NCBI RefSeq assembly: GCF_019649055.1
Contig: NW_026570323.1
Span: 372,001-436,000, forward strand
Origin: Paramacrobiotus metropolitanus
Taxonomy: Eukaryota > Tardigrada > Eutardigrada > Parachela > Macrobiotidae
Length of the DNA: 64,000 nt
Direction of reading: 5' to 3'
The notes under the pieces: generated by a model
Databases searched by the model: none
Seen by the model: only the letters and a program-made list of their open reading frames with translations
What the model was told of the DNA's origin: nothing
Program-made: the position numbers and the translations under genes
Shown: positions 39,325 to 51,295 of the stretch, one piece after another
Position numbering within the stretch: position 1 is the stretch's first letter
Layout: every line of letters begins with the position of its first letter

Positions 39325-42187
39325 TTAGAAGGAATCTTCATCATCACTGGCTGCTTCAGCTTCCTCGTTTTCGTTTATGGGCTCCTCGTTCACTTTAGCT
39401 TTTGTCCGGTACTCCTCGGGAATGTCGCTTAAGAGAAGCAGTTTGGCATGCTGCCACACAAACCACATCTGCAACATATTATCAAGTCAGACAAATTAAA
39501 TCAAATATCAAAAGTTATGCCTTACTTATCTGTACTTCCTTAAGGGAAGTGACCCGGTAAATGGTACTAAAATTCCTGTACATGTACGGAAAATCTTTAT
39601 TTTCGCGCACTTCCAAAAACTTTTGCCTTGTTTTATGATTATTATGATTGTAGCCCGACGATTTGTATACAGATGGCGGGAAGACCGCTTATACGCGCGA
39701 CATCCCGTTGGGAAGTAACGGTTGTCAGAAAGTTCCAAAACGTTACGCAAGTTCCTTCAAATTTTAAAATTAATTTCAAAAACATTACAACAAATTCCTG
39801 AAATTTAAAAATCCTTTTAATTTTGAAAAAAATCTACAACCGTGGTGCGGTGTAAAAACGATCCTAATACTAAAGTGGGCACAATTACATAAATCGGCCC
39901 ACAATAAGACTTTTGGTACACATGAATGCGATTAAACTTTATACATAGAATGCATGAACAGTGAACACCAATGCCTTACTAACCGGATGCTGCGCGCACA
40001 AACGTTTTTCACGCCAGTATAAACAAATCTTCGGGCTACAGAATGGCAGAAAACAATGACAAAAGTTCTGCTGTGAGTGCGAGAAAGCAGGTTCTCCTGC
40101 ATATGTACACGAAATGCATGTGCGAAATTTGTGGCATGTACTGAGTCATGAATGCAATACAGAATGTTTTATGAATCACACTGTGTACTTAACATACTTC
40201 ACATATTTCGAATGTTCCAGGGTTTGAAGGCAGAGATGGTTTGCAGTCTATTTTACATGGGCACCCCAAACAAACCCGATATGTGTGAATATCAGTGTAC
40301 AATTATGCATACCTCAATAAAGAAACACCAAATTCGACCGAGAATCAACATCCACAGCACCCCGTACTCCGTTATTCGCCACAACTGCTCGTAAATGTTG
40401 TTGCCCGGCAGAATACTGGACTTGGAAACGGCACGGGCGGCGGGGCCGAAGAATAAACGAGTCAATAGGCGATGACGCCGGATGAACAGCCACACCGGAA
40501 GGACATGCAAACCCGCTATCGTAAACACACCCAGCCGACTTCGAAAACCTAGAAAGCAAGGATAAATAATAAATCAATCCTCAAAGAAAAATGGATCGCC
40601 CATACCATTCTGCATGGTACAAGCCACCGGCGTGGGAAGCGACACGGCTTCTTCGGGATGGGAGGATTTCCACGCTGCTCCCAGTTGGTGTGTGCAGACA
40701 AACACTAGCCACTCCACGCATCCAACCAGCCATCCATACTACAATGGAAATCCATCAACAGAAAAACCGGAATCAGAATTATCAGATGCGAAATATGCGT
40801 TTATTTGTATAGCTCTGTTAAATTGTCCACAGAACATAAAAACACAAAAATAATACAGCTGTTAAATTTAGAAAATCAAAACCTTTTGTCAGGATTATGG
40901 CTATGGACGAGGCAATTAATGCTGACCTTCGATACGCGGCTCCAAATTAGCTGTCGTCCAATTATGTCAATAACGACATCCATCTGCAAGCACAGACAAA
41001 ATGGTGAAACGACTATATAACAGAAATACTGTACTTGTACTGATAAGTACAAATGCGTACAAAATACTAATTACGGCATGCACACATTTTGTATTTCAGT
41101 AAATGCAAAAGTTCAAAATTTAAAACTATACACGTACGGCATAAAAAATCTGCAACTAATTCTTTTACCATAAGAATTTAAAAACATTTTAGAATCAGCA
41201 GCCCGCAGTACGGGTACGCCAAGAAAAAGTAATACGAATATGAAAATACTTTACCAGTAATTATTACAGTAGTTAAATAATTAAATCCTGCAGACAGTGC
41301 AAAGCAAAATTCGATGCAGCTCGTTTTTATAAATCTTCTTGCCTTACTCTAGAAATAGGCATCCCTGATTTTGCCAAATTTTACTGTCACAAGTTCGACC
41401 AGATTCATAAATATCGTACGTACCCAAGCTCCGAATGTTGATGCTTGTTTAAAATATCTCGCAGCCCAACCGTCGATGCCTAAAGAATAAAATAAAATTT
41501 CATAAAATCATGAATCCATAACGAAGATTTCGTTGTTGTACGCGTATCGTAAACACATAACACGACTTCTGATATTATCAGAAGTCGTTTTGCACATTAC
41601 GAATGCAATCAGATATACCAAAAAGTACTGCAAGATGCTTCTTGCAAGTTATAATTAGAACTGCAAAGCGAGTTCTCTAAAAGTAATTTAAATAATCACA
41701 ATAACTGTGGCTGAAACATGACAACATAAACCACAGCTTCATCATAATGATAATTCTTACACCTTTTCCAAATTTTCGAAATTTTATGCTTTCGGGCATA
41801 TGTTTGTTGAACTGTAATTATTCCACTTCTTGGAACGCATAAGGATTAACAATTAAACATGCTGAATTTTAATATAATAATTCCTGTGGAACAATAAGTA
41901 AAAATCATATTACACCCTTATTATCGAAATGCACAACAAAGTGCACAAGGAGATTTATCGATTTTTCCCCAGTGTGCATTACACGATACTTCACCGGTTA
42001 CAGCAGCACTACAGCAGCGGAGGAATTTACCATCAAGGATTATGGATGCGCAATAGAGCAGGATGAAACTCCACGGCGAGGATCCCCTGAGCCAAGCGAT
42101 AACCAGCAGCACAATCCGAACATAGCCGATCAGGTTGGGAAAATATTGCAAGATCTCCCCCTTCGATTTCGGGGCTGGTGACTGCAT
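39325..42187 (-). CDS. CDP-alcohol phosphatidyltransferase (PI-synthase-like), membrane enzyme
   Basis: Transfers a phosphatidyl group from CDP-diacylglycerol to an alcohol, probably in the ER. Six - strand exons, all GT-AG and in phase: 42031-42187, 41424-41479, 40927-40983, 40606-40738, 40313-40548, 39325-39468; 260 residues. The N-terminus has FPNLIGYVRI, typical of phosphatidylinositol synthases, then a hydrophobic segment. The class signature D-G-x2-A-R-x8-G-x3-D-x3-D is complete across exons 1-3 (DGWAAR, then GAWMDVVID), with all catalytic residues present. Further hydrophobic segments follow (WLVGCVEWLVFVC; VFTIAGLHVLPVWLF; YGVLWMLILGRIWCFF). The tail is acidic, ending DDEDSF. It is longer than the roughly 210-residue animal PI synthase, and the part after the motif diverges, so the alcohol substrate is not certain. 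It is a single-copy housekeeping-type gene. Confidence 0.85.
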
Positions 42188-42516
42188 TGCACCACCAACG
42201 TGCTTAACGTGTTCGTTCCACTGGCAGAACCAAGAGGATGGATAAAACCAAGCAAGGTTCAAAATTAATAATACAGTCAGCTGAGAGAGGACGGCATTCG
42301 AAATGAGCTTCGGAGCGACTTTCTCGCGCTACAGCCAGTTCCCACCAGAAGACGTCGGCCTTCTCGAAATCCTATTGGAAAATAAGCCAAGAAAAATATG
42401 GTTTGTCAGCAGTGCAATCGTAGGCTCTTGAGGAAAGATTACAGATCAAAGAGTAGATTGTTACTTATAACTTACTAGTACTAGTTAGTACCGTTCGAGA
42501 ATCCCTTCGAAGAAAT
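42188..42516. other. upstream region of the phosphatidyltransferase gene
   Basis: About 330 bases between the start codon at 42187 and a transposon end. It is the likely promoter; no motif is assigned with confidence. Confidence 0.3.
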
Positions 42517-43260
42517 TAGATTGTGTTCGCAAGCGCAAAAAGGCTTACGATATGCGGTACGATATACGATAGGCTCTTGCACGTCATCATGGCGTACCCT
42601 TATCGGACCGTTCGACGATAGGATTGACGATAGAAAGCAAAGCTATCGTCAAGCTTACCGTTAAGCCCTGCGAAATAGCAACCGCTCTTAGTGGCGATTG
42701 CATCGACTGGCACGGCTACAAGTGCCAACTCACGAAACTTTTGAGGTATCAGAATAAGTTCGAATGGTTTTTGATTAACAAACGGAGTAAATCAGAAGAA
42801 AGACAATATTAAAATAAGTTTTTTGATACCACGTGAGGGCAGTTTGTTCAAAAACCAATGGTTTTGCAGCTGTTTCAATTTACCATGCAAAGCCTACGGC
42901 GTTGTTGGAGTACTCAGCGCGAACTTTTTACTCGAACTCCGTAGACGCCTGTTTTAACTTCAAATGTTCATAACAACGCTCACTGGCGCTCAAATCTAGC
43001 AGCTTTGGTGTCAAAACAATAATTTATAATTTAGTTTCATCGGGTTCACAACTAAAAGCAGTTTAGCACAAACAAGCCCCAAGGGTTACTGAAACTTTTT
43101 ACATTTCACTTCGGAGGCAACATTCGACCGTATAACGTTTATCGTTTGTCGCCTGTGATGAGAACGAACACTATAAATTACCGACGATATGCTTACGGTA
43201 CGGTGCTGCATCGTATCGTACACCGGACCGTCTTATCGTTGTGTAGGCGAACACAATCTA
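42517..43260. mobile_element. 744-base inverted-repeat element, copy 1 of a family
   Basis: Ends are TAGATTGTGTTCGC and its exact reverse complement. The interior matches the element at 53657-54389 in the same orientation for most of its length: CTCTTGCACGTCATCA, GGCGTACCCTTA, a central block around GGTACTC-type sequence, and ACCGGACCGT near the end. Subterminal ACCGGACCGT/ACGATA words recur in both orientations. No target duplication is clear for this copy. Non-autonomous, no coding capacity. Confidence 0.85.
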
Positions 43261-44584
43261 ATAGATTGTGTCGTAAATCGTAATGCGTGTTGAAACAGAG
43301 CATCGCACGAGGGCGGTACACCTAGAGACACTTCCGCCGGAAACAGTGTGCGTTTTATGTAGCCGCCCGCGGTAGGCATTTGCACTAAGTATGGGGTAAC
43401 ACCGTACTATCTGTTCTGTACGGTACGTGATGTACTGGATAACTTGGTTGCCATTCACAATAATTAGGTCTGGGAAGTTAGCTCGGGATAGATGCGAAAT
43501 TCTTAAAATAAAACTGTAACCTTCTGATTATATGAGCCGTAACTATCATTTATAAAAATTGATGCTTTGCTGATAAAGTAGTAATGGAAGTTACACAACA
43601 AGTTGAAAGCTACCGATGAAACATGTTGTAGGATGATCGTATCTGCTGCAACTACATACAGCGAGAAAATCAAACCGGCTATAAAGGAATAGATCCGTCC
43701 GTATCCGAAATAGGCTGGACTGGCCGGTGGTGTCCTCCGGATCGCTAGTGTACATCCACGCTCCTTCAGGGCGGGAAGACGTGTGTATTCTTCATTGAGA
43801 AGAATTACCGTACAACGGTTTTTCACTTTTTTGGTGGTTTTTTGTAGTGCTCAACACTGTTCAACTTTCAATGTTTTGCAAAGGTTTGCCTGTGCTTTTC
43901 CTTTGTTTTTCATGACCGAGAGAATTTTTTGATAGCAACATAATAATTTTTGTTTGCTTTCGGTTCCGTGTTTCTACAGTTTCCAAAACATATGCGCTTT
44001 GACCTTTAGTCTACAGTACTCTCTCTATTCGGCTGTGCATCCTTTTTGCTTTTATCTGACTTTGACTTCAACGCGAATTTCTTCTTGACGGTGGGAAATC
44101 GCGGAAAGACAAAATTTAACTGCCACACTCAATCGATCTTTGCGTAGTAGTTTTTACAATGGAATGCTTGAATTTGCATTACACACTGAAATTCTAGAAA
44201 TGTGTTAAGTATCAGCATTTGTCCCATTCGATCGGACAAATATCTCCTCCACTTGAATTAGTCAGGATATTTTACTGTATAAAGCAGCCACGTCGGGCCA
44301 CTTGAGAATTTTTTCCCGGAACATGTCGGCGCGGAATGCGAGTTCTGCATGAGCGTAGTCAGCACTACCACTCTAAACGGTTTACGGACGTTGAAAGCAC
44401 CATCAGAGTTGGGTGCGGAAAGTTGGAAACTTTACTGCAGATATAAGCGAAGATGTTCTGGCCGTTTTCTGATACTGCGTGTGGTACATTTATCTGGTGT
44501 GATTTGTCTGCAGTGCTTTAGCGCAAATCTGGAGCCAAACTTTGTGTGGGTCCTGTCACACTACCCTGTGCCCCAGAGATCAAA
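43261..44584. other. intergenic, includes duplicated promoter block
   Basis: A - strand open frame at about 43503-43826 looks membrane-like but has no ATG, no splice context and no recognised family. From 44279 to 44584 the sequence matches 47426-47731 and is the upstream block shared by the two cysteine-rich genes. Confidence 0.4.
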
Positions 44585-45123
44585 ATGATTGTGCGTTTAC
44601 CGAATGCGGGAATTTTGGGAGTGTTGATGCTGCTGATTTTTGGAGCTCTTCCACGTCCCGGTAAGAGCCAACTGCACAAATGTGCAAAGGTCATATGAGC
44701 GTAATTGTAAGAGTGATTTCTGGATGTTTATATTGGACAGCGACGGCTTTCTCATCAGTCTTTCAAAACCCGGATTGCGTAGCCACACTTCCGACTGACT
44801 GCAAGCCGGTATATGGTTCGACTTGCAGCTGCTGCCCAGCAACATGGCCATCAGATGACTGGTACGCGTGTCTTGATGCGGCCAACAAGCCGCCCACCAC
44901 TCCCACTACCACCATTCCTTTCCCAAAGAGTACAACGATGATTGGTGGCCTGGTCGATGATTTCAATAAACGCCACTGCCTTAATAAGCCTCCGCCTGCG
45001 CGTTATAATCCTATGGTGTGCGTGCCGGAAACCGGTACCAACTGCTGCTGTTGTCAGGGTCACGAACGTTTTCAATGCTATCAGAAGAATGTTCTTGCGA
45101 AAAACCCTTGGAAATGCGAATAA
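44585..45123 (+). CDS. secreted 14-cysteine protein, copy 1
   Basis: Family not recognised. Exons 44585-44660 and 44741-45123, joined in phase 1, give 152 residues. Exon 1 is a signal peptide (ILGVLMLLIFGAL). The mature part has two cysteine-rich halves joined by a Thr/Pro linker (TTPTTTIPFP). The first half has a TCSCC cluster, and the second has HCLNKPPPARY, MVCVPETGTNCCCC and a Cys near the C-terminus. I count 14 cysteines, the same as in copy 2 at 47732-48268, so disulfide pairing is likely. Identical exon structure and a matching 300-base upstream block show a recent duplication. Function unknown; an extracellular structural or binding role is only a guess. Confidence 0.8.
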
Positions 45124-45810
45124 TCCTCTAAGAACGAATATTGGATTTGTAGCAATATGTCTAACAATGTAATGTCCCGCTGAAAATGTTGCAAGAGTCG
45201 AATACATCCTAGGTTATATTATATGGCTTCAGTAACGTAAGCAGTCAATTAGGTTATACTTTCATGAATGCCTTAAACTTATCGTTAACAACAGTCTTGT
45301 TACCACCATATCAACAAAACTTGGTGCGCTTAGTTAGTATTCCGATATAAGTAATTAGGAATGCAGTTTATTGACAAAGATGTTTATTGATAAATATCAC
45401 AACGCAAAATAAAACACCTTTAAATAAGACAGTGGTATTCGGTAATAAATTTTGCAACGCTGTCGCACATGGTATACACACTCGGATAATGCAGTAATTA
45501 AAAAAGGACCACAGAATGGCGGTTACGACCTTTGCCGCTTAGCTCGTGAGGCCGTTAATAACCGGCGATCAGAACACTGCCGAAAATACTTACTATCACA
45601 AACCATAGCAAGATTATGCAGTTAAATCACTGCTCCTTTACATAACATTTACTGACATCCCGTCTAAAATCGTCATGGCAATTGGACATACAGGAAAAGT
45701 AAGAAAAAGGGAACAATTATTTCGTACGATGGTGCGCGAGCATACCTAAACGTTTAGTGGCTTTTATTGTTTCTAACAATTATTCATATTTAGTGCTCAT
45801 TTATAACGTT
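45124..45810. other. intergenic, part of a segmental duplication
   Basis: Short blocks here resemble 48269-49042, the spacer between the second cysteine-rich gene and its neighbouring BTB gene. Nothing coding is seen. Confidence 0.4.
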
Positions 45811-46142
45811 TCATGGATCGTGCCCTTGAGCAACTCGTTTACTCATCTCCGGTGTAACCCTGAATAGTAATAGCGAAAAGTGCGCAGGAATGGCAGGATT
45901 AACGTATCCCTTCGCCGGGTCCAGTAAACTCTACGGGTACAGTACAAATTTACGTGACAAAGTTCAGCTTGAAATCATAGAGTAAAAAGCCCAAGACACC
46001 TTACCTCGAACGAAATAAATTCCACAAATCCCCAGTCAGCCTCTTTCTTGCAGAGCGCATGAGATACTTGGCCATCATGAATTTGGCCATCATGGCTCAT
46101 GAGCGAGGACCCATCAACTGCTAACACAAATCTAGCGCTCAC

Positions 46143-46303
46143 CTGTGAGCTGGAAAGATCTTTACCGCGCCGTGATCGCGTCCCACCGCGAATCGAATGT
46201 CGCTCATGTCTTCGCAGAGTAAGATGTCCTTTACACGGTCGGCAACCTTCGCCACTCCGGCGCGACTTTCCGTAGCCGTGGATTGTGCGGAATTTTGAGA
46301 CAT
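46143..46303 (-). pseudogene. orphan BTB first exon
   Basis: A complete 161-base first exon with the family start (MSQNS) and MSDIRFAVGRDHG, FPAHR and a GT donor. It is the right length and phase for this gene family. The next exon that should follow (IPDI block) is absent: downstream on this strand come only MATH exons 9 and 10, which it cannot join in phase. It is therefore the leftover of a deleted or rearranged copy. Confidence 0.7.
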
Positions 46304-46613
46304 AACTGGAACGATTGTTGACAAAGGAACGATTGACAAAGGAACGATTGACAAAGGAACGATTGTTCAACTAAAGAAAGTCATGTAGCTCTTAAACAAT
46401 AAAGAAAGAAGGTAAGAACATAAATAATTATGATTCCTCTGTGAAATACTTTTATGCATTTATGATACAGTACCTGTATCTTGTTTGTACTGTAGCTTAT
46501 ATACAGTCTGACTAAATGAGGAGGCTACGGTCTATGTTAAAAAGCCAGCGAACAGCCTTTTTTGCCCGCTGAGGCAGGTTGATCAGTGCTAGCTTCCTTT
46601 CTTGCTCGCATTG

Positions 46614-47083
46614 TATACTTCGAATACTGCCTTATATGGGCTCCCCTTATATTACTCTCCCTTATCTGGGCTCCCGGCTAGTTTGCAATACCCGTCAAAT
46701 TTAATTTATCGGATTTATAGCAGAAGTTGACTGCAGAACCCTTTTGTACTTCTTTCAGTCGGATTTACCAGTGAGCACACCAAAGAATTCCGAAATTTCA
46801 CATCCGAATTATATTTATAAATATTATTTATATATATTTTTCATTAATTTCAACCGGATTTGCCAATTAACAAACTGAAAAATGCTACGAAAGTACTGGC
46901 AAAATACGTATTTTAAATAAATAAAAATTTTCAGTCAGTCATAGCAGTTAACACTGATAAAACTGCGAAAGTGCGAGTAATAACGTAACCGCCCATGTAG
47001 AGGGTTGCTCATATTGCTCGGGGAGCCCAGATAAGGAGAGTAATATAAGGGAGCCCATATAAGGCAGCATTCGAAGTATCACT
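46614..47083. mobile_element. 470-base element with 58-base inverted repeats
   Basis: The left arm (ATACTTCGAATACTGCCTTA...) at about 46614-46672 is the near-perfect reverse complement of about 47024-47083. The arms share the unusual words TATGGGCTCC and TTATCTGGGCTCC, and the interior is AT-rich and non-coding. No target duplication beyond a possible TA is visible. Confidence 0.75.
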
Positions 47084-47425
47084 GAAGCACGAACAAAATG
47101 TAACACTTTTATGAAAAGGCATGGCGACACATGTGACACTTTTAGCCGATGGTTATAGGACTCAGAAAATTGATACGCTTCTGCAGAGAATACGGTGCTG
47201 TATGATACAGTACATACAGTTATTCACCGGTACCACTTCCCCTTTCCATGGTAGCAAGCGGAGCTCCGCATCAGCCTGACATTTCCAGGAGGCCGACTTC
47301 GCACTACCTCCACACCATAAAAAATAGCCCAAATAAGCAGTTCTTGCCTTCGTATGATTCTTGACCAGTATTTTCTTAGAATATAGTCGCACTTCAACTT
47401 GTTTTTCAAACTTCAAATTTGTACA

Positions 47426-47731
47426 AAGCAGCCACGTCTGGCCACTTGAGAATTTGTTCCCAGGAACATGTCGACCCGGAATGCGAGTTCTGTACAAGCG
47501 TAGTCAGCATTACCACTCTAAACGGATTACGGACTGCATAGACACCGTAAGAGCTTGGTACGGAAACTTCACTGCAAATATAAGCCCAGACATTCTGGTC
47601 GTTTCAAATGCATTGGAATTCTCTTAATCCTGTTCGCAATATATGTACATAGTTGGCCGGTGTACATTGTGTGCGCTCTAAAATATTTTTGCGTGAATTG
47701 TGTTACTGTACTCTCTGCAACAGCAGTCAGA
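47426..47731 (+). promoter_or_regulatory. duplicated upstream block of the cysteine-rich genes
   Basis: This block matches 44279-44584 (AAGCAGCCACGTC, CACTTGAGAATTTTTTCCC-type start, GCGTAGTCAGCA, TACCACTCTAAACGG) and ends directly at the start codon in both copies. It is presumably promoter plus 5' UTR of each gene; the role is inferred from position only. Confidence 0.5.
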
Positions 47732-48268
47732 ATGGTTGTACGTTTATCGAAAGTGGGAATTTTGGGAGTGTTGATATTGGTGACCTTTGCAGCGCTAACA
47801 CCTCCCGGTAAGGGCCAGCTTTGCGCATCTGTGAAGGTTATGTGAGCCGGTCTGATTGCGAGAGTAATTTTTTCTCTTTTTCTGACAGCAACGGCATTTT
47901 TCGATTTACTCTTTCTAAAACCGGACTGCATGCCGACGCTTCCCATCGACTGCGAACCCGTGCGTGGTTCGACCTGTAACTGCTGCCTGGATACAGAATG
48001 GGTTGCGTGCTGGAGTGCGAGCCAGCCGACCACCACTCCCACCACTCCTACCACCACTGTTCCTCTCCCAACGAACACAAGGAAGACTTTTGACCTGATC
48101 GATGATCTTAATCCGCGCCACTGCCTTAATAAGCCGCCGCCTGCGCTTTATAGGCCTATGGTGTGCGTACCAGAAACCGGTACTAACTGTTGCTGTTGTC
48201 ATGATGACGAACGAGTTCGATGCTATCAGAAGAATATTCTTGCGAATAAACCTTGGAAGTGTCTCTAA
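47732..48268 (+). CDS. secreted 14-cysteine protein, copy 2
   Basis: Paralog of the gene at 44585-45123. Exons 47732-47807 and 47889-48268, same phase-1 junction, give 151 residues. Signal peptide ILGVLILVTFAAL. Two cysteine-rich halves with TCNCC and NCCCC clusters are kept, and all 14 cysteines align with copy 1. The linker is longer in Thr/Pro (TTTPTTPTTTVPLP). Conserved second half: RHCLNKPPPALY and MVCVPETGTN. Most divergence is in the linker and between cysteines. Function unknown. Confidence 0.8.
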
Positions 48269-49042
48269 GAACGCGTATTGTGTGATTTATAGCAATATTT
48301 TTAACATCGTAATGTCCGCTGTAATTTTTGCAAGACGACAAACACAATGAGTGTGAATATTATGTCATAGCTTACAGTATGTTATAGGCAGTCATTTAGA
48401 TTACTCACTCTCAGAAATATCAGACTTAAACTTACAAATCTTTTTGTTAACACAATATCATCAAGATGCAACTTAGTGATAGACTTCTTTTTCCGATACA
48501 ATCGAAAACAATTAAAAACAGGCTTATTAATAAACTATGGATAAGAAACATTTCGCAGTGCTGTCGGTTAGTTTACTCTTTTCTTAACACTTTGTTGACT
48601 AGCACGGAAGGTGGGCAGTTCGGTTAGCCGGGTGGAAATTTTGCGCCGGTGCTATCTTGCTATGATTACAATTAAAAAAGCTTATGGTGGCAATTCTTTC
48701 AAATAGCGCAAAAAAATGACAAAATGTGCCCTCTGTACAAAGTTAGTAAAATCTGATGCAAAAATCCAGAGCGAATCGATCCAAACGGAACAGATACTTC
48801 TATACTTCAATACTGGGTTAAGAGTTTCTTGCAATGAACACATTTAATTTACGCGTCCGACACCGTCCCGGCAATGGGATATATAGGAAAATAATTCACC
48901 ACGAAAATCTTTGAAACAATTATTCCTTTGCAAACCTATACCTTCAACACCTTTTTAATACTTCAGTCACGTGTTCATATTTAGATTTTAGGGTGCATGT
49001 GTTAAGTTTATCGAATGTGTTATGTGCCCAAGAGGAACTCGA
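48269..49042. other. intergenic, part of a segmental duplication
   Basis: AT-rich spacer between convergent genes, similar in length and in short blocks to 45124-45810. No gene is supported. Confidence 0.4.
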
Positions 49043-51295
49043 TCACTCAACGCCAGCAGGACCGTGAGCAGTAATCTTCACCTGGAGCTTTAACGCGAAC
49101 TGTCCCGGACTGACATATCCCTTCTCCGAGTCCAGTAAATACTAACGAACAAATTTAAATAGACAATGTTTATCAAGAATTTCGATCACCTAAGACAGCT
49201 AACCTGGAACGAGATAAAGTCCGGGTATCCAAAGTCAATCACTTTCTGGCAAAACGCATGGGATAAAGCTGAAGCATAAACATTAATGTGACACTATTAC
49301 GAAAAAGTTAGCCACTGGTTTAATGAGGCTCATAACACTGATACAAGCAACACATACAGTTCTTAACCGTTGCCACTCCCTCTTTCCATGGTAGCAAACG
49401 GAGTTCCGCATCGGCTTGGCACTTCCAGGAGGCCGACTTTGGGCTACCTCCGCACCATACAAAATAGCCCAAATACGGGGATCCTTCCTTGATGTGCTTC
49501 TTAACCAAAATCCGCCTACAACATAATCGTACTTCACAGTTCACACACGTTTTCGTGATTTCAGCGCTTCCACATCTCCCTGCGGCTCACCAAGGCAGCT
49601 TCCGGACTGTTATGGGATCGCTCAGCGTGTGAGTCTCATCCAGCTTCCTAATATCCGGAACCGTGAAATTAATGATACCCTCAGTTCGCAGGTCATCTGA
49701 CAAACAGACACGATTAAACAATTTCTAAATGATCGTGAATTTAATCATCATGGTAGGCTAACTTTGTCGGGGCACCGTGCAGAACGGCAATTCCGGTTTG
49801 ACTGCGGCGTGCTTGAAACGGACGATATCCAGTAGCTCCGAATGCAGCAACAAACCAGTCTGGACAAACCCCAAAAGATGTTAAAGAATTATGCCATCCA
49901 GGCACTGCCTGCATCCGTCTCGAGCGAATCAAACGATCGCGCTATTCTGATTATTAACGTCGTAAAGATCAGTACTCTAATCGCACCTCAGCAGGGCCAT
50001 CCATCAGCTGTGCCTCCGTTAAGAGCGGGAAGCGGATAAGATGCAACGCCGGACCCAGTATTTCACGCCGATTGACGGCAGAAGCCTCCATATTCCGCTG
50101 CTTGCAGGCACTACTAGCCCATCTGCCAACGACGGCAGGCGGCTCAAAATACTACCAGTATGACCATATTTTACAACCAGCGTGAAGCTCGAGATTCTGC
50201 AATTAAGCCTGCTTCGATAGTTAAAATTCTTCGGCAGACGCAAGACGGTGTAGTGAAACATTTCGCAGTCTCACAGCGCCAGCACTTCCGTTACAACCAC
50301 AATTTTTGTCCACAAAGTACACGTATTGCAGATGTACTGCAGATACAGTTATAATACGAGAACTAGCGAAGAATTCGTACTTACTTTTCGACCGCCCAAT
50401 AGATAGTGTCTTCATCCGCAGCGAGCGTGTCTCGCTGCAGAATACTCTGTAGCGTCTCTTGTCCGAGGGCCAAGAAGTGATCCGACAGCCAGATACCTTC
50501 CGCCGATTCATCGATCAGACGTAGACACTTCTTCGTGACACGGGGTGCTGTACATTTATGACGAATGATCTACGAGTACAGAATCCATAAATTTAATAGT
50601 AAAACCGCTCACGGCAACGGAAACTGGGCCAAACTGTCGAGGAAGCCAACCTTCTCCAGATGTTCCAGACAGTTATCCGTGTCGAGATTATCCATGATGA
50701 AGCGGGTGCACTTTTCCATCAGCGATGGTATGTCATACTTGTCAGCACAAACGAGTGTTTGGAATACGTTGTCCTTGCTGAGAGTCTTCACGGTATCCGT
50801 GTAGATGTAGCTACACCAACAACAGACTGCGTTGTTTATAAACATGCGCTGTATTTCCAGGAGGCAATGCTCAAGAATATACTAACCTGAGCATATTAGA
50901 GAAGGCGTCGGGAAGAATATCCGGTATATCCACGGGAGCTGCACAGTTCTCCGGTATACTTCCAAAGAACATCTTGTGAAACACATCGCTACGGGCACCC
51001 ATGATGACTCTACAAAAATCAATGGAATCCAGCACACTGCCAAGAGCAGAGAATCATCATCCACGGACCCCACCACGGCAGCGTAGAGCAGTTGCCACCG
51101 TAGTTATGGGTTGCATGAACAACAGAACAAGCACCTGTGAGCTGGAAAGATCCGCACTGCGCCATAATCACGTCCCACGGCGAACTGCACATCGCTCATG
51201 TCGCCACAGGCCAACACCTGTTTCATGCACTCGGCAAGCTTAGTGGCTTCGCCACGGTTACCTCGGTCGGGGGACCCCATGGAACTTCGAGACAT
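49043..51295 (-). CDS. intact BTB-BACK-MATH protein
   Basis: Probable Cullin-3 adaptor, 429 residues. Exons are 51135-51295, 50887-51009, 50651-50810, 50385-50569, 49987-50122, 49763-49859, 49591-49696, 49358-49515, 49204-49268 and 49043-49141; all junctions are GT-AG and in phase. BTB: MSDVQFAVGRDYG, FPAHR, VDIPDILPDAF. BACK: YDIPSLMEKCTRF, RDTLAADEDTIYWAVE, LIRFPLLTEAQLMDG. Hinge: LLLHSELLDIVRFKHAA. MATH: INFTVPDIRKLD, LGYFVWCGGSPKSASWKCQ, AELRLLPWK, SHAFCQK, FGYPDFISFQ, LLDSEKGYVSPGQF. An upstream M-S-R-S-S start is preferred over the inner Met because it fits the family. It lies next to the second cysteine-rich gene, mirroring the damaged copy beside the first. Confidence 0.88.

Larger units (their letters stand above)
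45811..47375 (-). pseudogene. MATH-only remnant of a BTB-BACK-MATH gene
   Basis: Three - strand exons correspond to MATH exons 8-10 of the intact gene at 49043-51295: 47218-47375 (LGYFLWCGGSAKSASWKCQ, AELRLLPWK; 158 bases as in the intact copy), 46005-46066 (KKEADWGFVEFISFE) and 45811-45930 (LLDPAKGYVNPA). Exons 1-7 are missing upstream, where the second cysteine-rich gene begins instead. The acceptor ahead of exon 8 reads TAA rather than TAG. The reading frame of the last exon runs past the usual end to a later stop at 45811-45813. The intron between exons 8 and 9 holds a stray BTB exon and an inverted-repeat element. Confidence 0.75.

Noticed and set aside
43503-43826. 107-codon - strand open frame with a hydrophobic middle
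   Set aside because: It has no ATG start, no plausible splice sites and no recognised family.
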